DNA from: Dehalococcoidia bacterium
GTDB lineage: Bacteria; Chloroflexota; Dehalococcoidia; UBA2979
Direction of reading: 5' to 3'
Assembly (NCBI GenBank): GCA_030745285.1
Contig: JASLOV010000195.1
Span: 1-7,879 of the forward strand
Length of the DNA stretch: 7,879 bases
In this document: positions 5,691 to 7,879 of the stretch, piece after piece
Position numbering within the stretch: position 1 is the stretch's first letter
Layout: each line of letters starts with the position of its first letter
Translations under genes and position numbers: made by a program
The notes under the pieces: generated by a model
Told to the model about the DNA's origin: nothing
The model's database searches: none
Seen by the model: the letters and a program-made list of their open reading frames with translations, nothing else

Positions 5691-5784
5691 CCGCCCGCAA
5701 GCCTCGCGGAGGGCGTCGACGGGCCACCCGTCCCGTATGCTGCGGCCCGGAGACGAGCCGAACAGCGACAGCGAGGGGTACGCC

Positions 5785-6569
5785 ATGGCCGGCCAGATCG
5801 AAGCACGATTCGCGGGGAAGGTCGCCGTGATCACCGGCGGCGCCGGCGGTATCGGCCGGGCCGCGGCGGAGCGCTTCGCCGCCGAGGGCGCGAAGGTCGT
5901 CGTTATCGACCTCCCCGACTCACCGCTCGAGGAGAGCGTGGCCACGGTCGAGCGCGCCGGCAGCGAAGCGCTGGGGAGGCCGACGTCACGAGTGCGGCCG
6001 ACTGCGAACGCTACGTGACGGAGGCGAAGGCGCAGTTCGGGCGCATCGACGCCTTCTTCAACAACGCCGGCAGCGAAGGCTTCGTCGGCTCCGCGCTGGA
6101 GTACCCGGAGGACATCTTCGACCAGGTGATCGCGGTCAACCTCAAGGGCGTCTGGCTGGGCATGAAGTACGTCGTGCCGATCATGCGCGACGGCGGTGGC
6201 AGCGCGATCGTCAACACCGCCTCGGTCGCCGGGCTGGGCGCAACGGCGAACATCTTCGCCTACGGCGCCAGCAAGCACGCCGTTGTCGGCATGACCCGCT
6301 CCGCGGCGATCGAGTTCGCGCCGATGGGTATCCGCACGAACGCGATCTGCCCATCGCCGGTGGAGACGGAGATGATGCGACGGCTGGAACGCGGCACGAA
6401 CCCGGACGCGCCGGAAGCCGCGAAGGAGGTGATGGCGGCCCACAACCCGATGGGCCGCTACGCCGAGCCGGACGAGATCGCCGGCAGCGTCGTGCACCTC
6501 TGCAGCAGCGACTCCTCTTACCTCAACGGCGTGATCCTGCCGATCGACGGAGGGGTCCGCGCGCGCTGA
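5785..6569 (+). pseudogene. SDR family oxidoreductase (glucose 1-dehydrogenase-like classical SDR), frameshifted
   Basis: The gene starts at an ATG with GAGGGG six bases upstream. It encodes a normal SDR N terminus: KVAVITGGAGGIGRAAAERF at residues 12-31 and VVVIDLP at 38-44, where the Asp after the second strand suggests NAD(H). After SEAL the frame breaks near the GGGG at 5973-5976. The original frame meets a stop at 6016-6018. The correct continuation, EADVTSAADCERYVTEAKAQ, is one frame over and runs to 6569 with NNAG, the catalytic Ser (codon 6222), Tyr (6261) and Lys (6273) of YGASK, and the C-terminal YLNGVILPIDGG. Adding one base at the G run restores about 261 residues; a 4-base loss fits equally well. 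The C-terminal part is as well conserved as in working SDRs, so this is recent damage or a sequencing or assembly error. It converges on the MBL gene with a 15-bp gap. Confidence 0.88.
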
Positions 6570-6578
6570 CGTGCAGCG
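6564..6578. terminator. Short hairpin at the SDR/MBL convergence
   Basis: CGCTG (6564-6568) and CAGCG (6574-6578) form a 5-bp stem with a 5-nt loop across the SDR stop codon in the 15-bp gap between converging genes. It is small and lacks a T-run, so its role as a terminator is a weak guess. Confidence 0.22.
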
Positions 6579-6584
6579 GGCGGC

Positions 6585-7469
6585 TCAGCCCTCGCTTGGC
6601 TCGACGTCGACCAGCTTGCGGTAGCCCTGTTCCGTGCGCTCCATGCGCATCACGCCGGGATACTGCGCGTGCGTCATGATCACTAGCGCCTGCTCCTCGA
6701 TCATGCGGTCGGCAAGCTGCCGCTTCGTCTCCATCGACACCATCGGCAGCACGTCGAGCCCCGCCACCCACGCCGTGCGTTCAAGTTGCACGCGGTGCTG
6801 CACGATGTCGCCCGTGTAGATTCCCGATTCGCCCCCCGAGCTGATCGCGACACAGCCATGGCCCTCGGTGTGCCCCGGCGTCGGCAGGAACTTCACCTCC
6901 GACGTGATGTCCGTCTCCCCGTCGACCAGCTCGAGGCGGTCCGCGATGGCCCCGAGGTTACGCTCGAGATACGTCGCTCGGGTGCGTTCGTTCGGGTGCG
7001 TGGCGTCGTGCCACTCTCGCTCGGAGATGACGTAGGTCGCGTTCGGGAAGGTCGGCCGCAGCAGTTCGTCATCGCCCGACGACGACTCGTCGACCGAGGT
7101 GTTCCACCCGCAGTGATCGGAGTGGAGGTGTGTATTGATGACGATGTCGATCTGCTCCGGCGTCACATCGAGCGCGGCCAGCGAATCGAGCAGCGTGCCG
7201 TCCTCGGCCGGCGACGCCGAGTCGCGGTCGCCCGGCTTGCCACCCACGCCGGTCTCGATCAACACCGTCTTGCCCTCGGACCGCAACAGCACGCAGTTGA
7301 GACCCGTCGCCATGCGGTACTGGTCGTCCAGCGGCGGTGCGACGCGTTCCCACATCACCCGTGGCACGACGCCGAAGATCGCCCCCGCGTCGTAGTAGTG
7401 GGTACCGTCGTTGACGACCGTGAAACGCACGGAGCCGATGTCGTACTGCGCGCCGGACTCGTGAATCAT
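6585..7469 (-). CDS. MBL fold metallo-hydrolase (possible lactonase-type)
   Basis: This 294-residue metallo-beta-lactamase-fold enzyme is probably a cytoplasmic dinuclear-metal hydrolase; no signal peptide is visible. All ligand motifs are present: THLHSDHCGW at 113-122 (H114, H116, D118, H119), PTPGHTEGH at 196-204 (H200), YTGD at 218-221 (D221) and MTHAQYPG at 265-272 (H267). An N-terminal extension and a helical insert around 147-181, with ISEREWHDATHPN, are typical of the subgroup that includes quorum-quenching N-acyl-homoserine-lactone lactonases and related uncharacterised hydrolases. The ATG at 7469 has GGAG a few bases upstream. A PPOX-family gene ends 46 bp upstream on the same strand, so the two may be co-transcribed. 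Lactone hydrolysis is an inference from the subgroup; other esters or thioesters are possible. Confidence 0.92.
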   Translation of the reverse strand: MIHESGAQYDIGSVRFTVVNDGTHYYDAGAIFGVVPRVMWERVAPPLDDQYRMATGLNCVLLRSEGKTVLIETGVGGKPGDRDSASPAEDGTLLDSLAALDVTPEQIDIVINTHLHSDHCGWNTSVDESSSGDDELLRPTFPNATYVISEREWHDATHPNERTRATYLERNLGAIADRLELVDGETDITSEVKFLPTPGHTEGHGCVAISSGGESGIYTGDIVQHRVQLERTAWVAGLDVLPMVSMETKRQLADRMIEEQALVIMTHAQYPGVMRMERTEQGYRKLVDVEPSEG

Positions 7470-7515
7470 CGCATCTCCGCCGATCCTGTCTTGCCCGTCC
7501 TGTCAGAGGCCTCCG

Positions 7516-7879
7516 CTAGTACGAGTCGCTCACGAACGAGGTAATGCGTTCCGGCGTGAGCTTGAACAGCACCGTCCCCGGGCTGTCGCGGTACCCCTCC
7601 GCGAAGGGGCGACCGTGCTCCTCGCCGTAGTAGGTGAGCGCCATCTTCAGCACCGCGTCGTAGAGCGAACGGTCGGACTCCTCGACAACGCCGTCGAGCT
7701 GCACAGCGGAGTACGGCGGGTCGCGATCGTCGATGCAGAGCGAAGCGTGCGGGTCGCGCAGCAGGTTGCGCCACTTCAGACTGCGCCGCGAGGTGAACAG
7801 GTAGGCGGCGCCGCCGTCCCAGAGATACCAGATCGGCGCCTGCCGCGGCCGCCCCTTCGCATCGACGGTGGAGATCACC
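7516..7879 (-). CDS. PPOX-class (probable F420/FMN-dependent) protein, 5' end outside window
   Basis: The last 121 codons of a split-barrel PPOX-family protein are present. The window begins inside the first strand, reading VISTVDAKGRPRQAPIWYLW. The internal GTG at 7878 is that valine and not a start. The pattern (A)PIWYLWDGG, then YLFTSRRSLKWRNLLRDPHA, LCIDDRDPPYSAVQLDGVVE and the tail LFKLTPERITSFV matches the family often labelled F420-dependent PPOX class. The SRRSLKWRN stretch is the usual cofactor phosphate contact region. Members reduce or oxidise small substrates with F420 or FMN. It differs clearly from the PPOX protein at 4191-4667, so the two are not recent duplicates. It probably precedes the MBL hydrolase in one transcript. 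Cofactor assignment is uncertain without the N terminus. Confidence 0.87.
   Translation of the reverse strand, partial: VISTVDAKGRPRQAPIWYLWDGGAAYLFTSRRSLKWRNLLRDPHASLCIDDRDPPYSAVQLDGVVEESDRSLYDAVLKMALTYYGEEHGRPFAEGYRDSPGTVLFKLTPERITSFVSDSY

Noticed and set aside
5970..6018. Programmed ribosomal frameshifting in the SDR gene
   Set aside because: There is no slippery heptamer followed by a clear pseudoknot, and this gene family is not known to use recoding; an indel is simpler.
5484..6497. A 337-codon open frame on the minus strand
   Set aside because: It is antisense to the VOC gene and the SDR, both with unmistakable motifs, and has no recognisable domain; it is a GC-driven shadow.
1..7879. 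CRISPR array, tRNA or rRNA genes, insertion sequences, phage or attachment sites
   Set aside because: No regularly spaced repeats, no tRNA-like cloverleaf, no transposase or integrase motifs, and no long terminal inverted repeats were seen by eye.
4191..7879. The two PPOX proteins as a duplicated pair
   Set aside because: Their motifs and C-terminal tails differ substantially, so they belong to different PPOX subgroups.

Overview
The window is a gene-dense, strongly GC-rich bacterial chromosomal segment. Codon third positions are mostly G or C, most starts have purine-rich Shine-Dalgarno sequences, and gaps are short. The mix of short-chain dehydrogenases (SDRs), an enoyl-CoA hydratase, PPOX-fold flavin/F420-type proteins, VOC proteins and a metallo-beta-lactamase-fold hydrolase fits an environmental heterotroph such as a terrestrial Chloroflexota (Dehalococcoidia-like) or an actinobacterium. 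That placement is inference, because no marker gene is present. I see no tRNA, rRNA, CRISPR array, transposase, phage gene or attachment site.

Left block, minus strand (1-2795). In transcription order it holds uppP (undecaprenyl-diphosphate phosphatase, GTG start), tandem GC hairpins, a canonical SDR, a second SDR only 9 bp further on whose catalytic and cofactor motifs are eroded, and the N-terminal part of an enoyl-CoA hydratase that runs off the window. The SDR/SDR/hydratase trio looks like a CoA-thioester or hydroxyacyl catabolic operon. The active-plus-degenerate SDR pair recalls known SDR heteromers with one inactive subunit.

Middle block (2796-4148, plus strand). A divergent intergenic region containing two short tandem duplications precedes an unrecognised Trp-rich 216-residue protein. 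A PhnB-like VOC gene follows; it carries a frameshift in a (CG)5 run and ends in a perfect 8-bp inverted repeat that overlaps its stop codon.

Regulatory block (4191-5690). A MarR-family regulator and a downstream PPOX-family protein lie on the minus strand. They diverge from a VOC-family gene on the plus strand. The 56-bp gap between the divergent starts contains an AT-rich 6-bp-arm palindrome that stands out in this GC-rich DNA and is the obvious candidate MarR operator.

Right block (5785-7879). A third SDR on the plus strand is broken by a frameshift near a G run. It converges on a metallo-beta-lactamase-fold hydrolase with a complete set of metal ligands. A second, different PPOX-family protein lies 46 bp upstream of the hydrolase and is cut by the window end.

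The most interesting items are the degenerate SDR beside an intact SDR, the MarR/VOC palindrome, the two single-site frameshifts in otherwise well-preserved genes (true decay or sequencing error cannot be told apart here), and the unrecognised protein with duplicated sequence around its ribosome binding site. No clearly new multi-gene system is visible.
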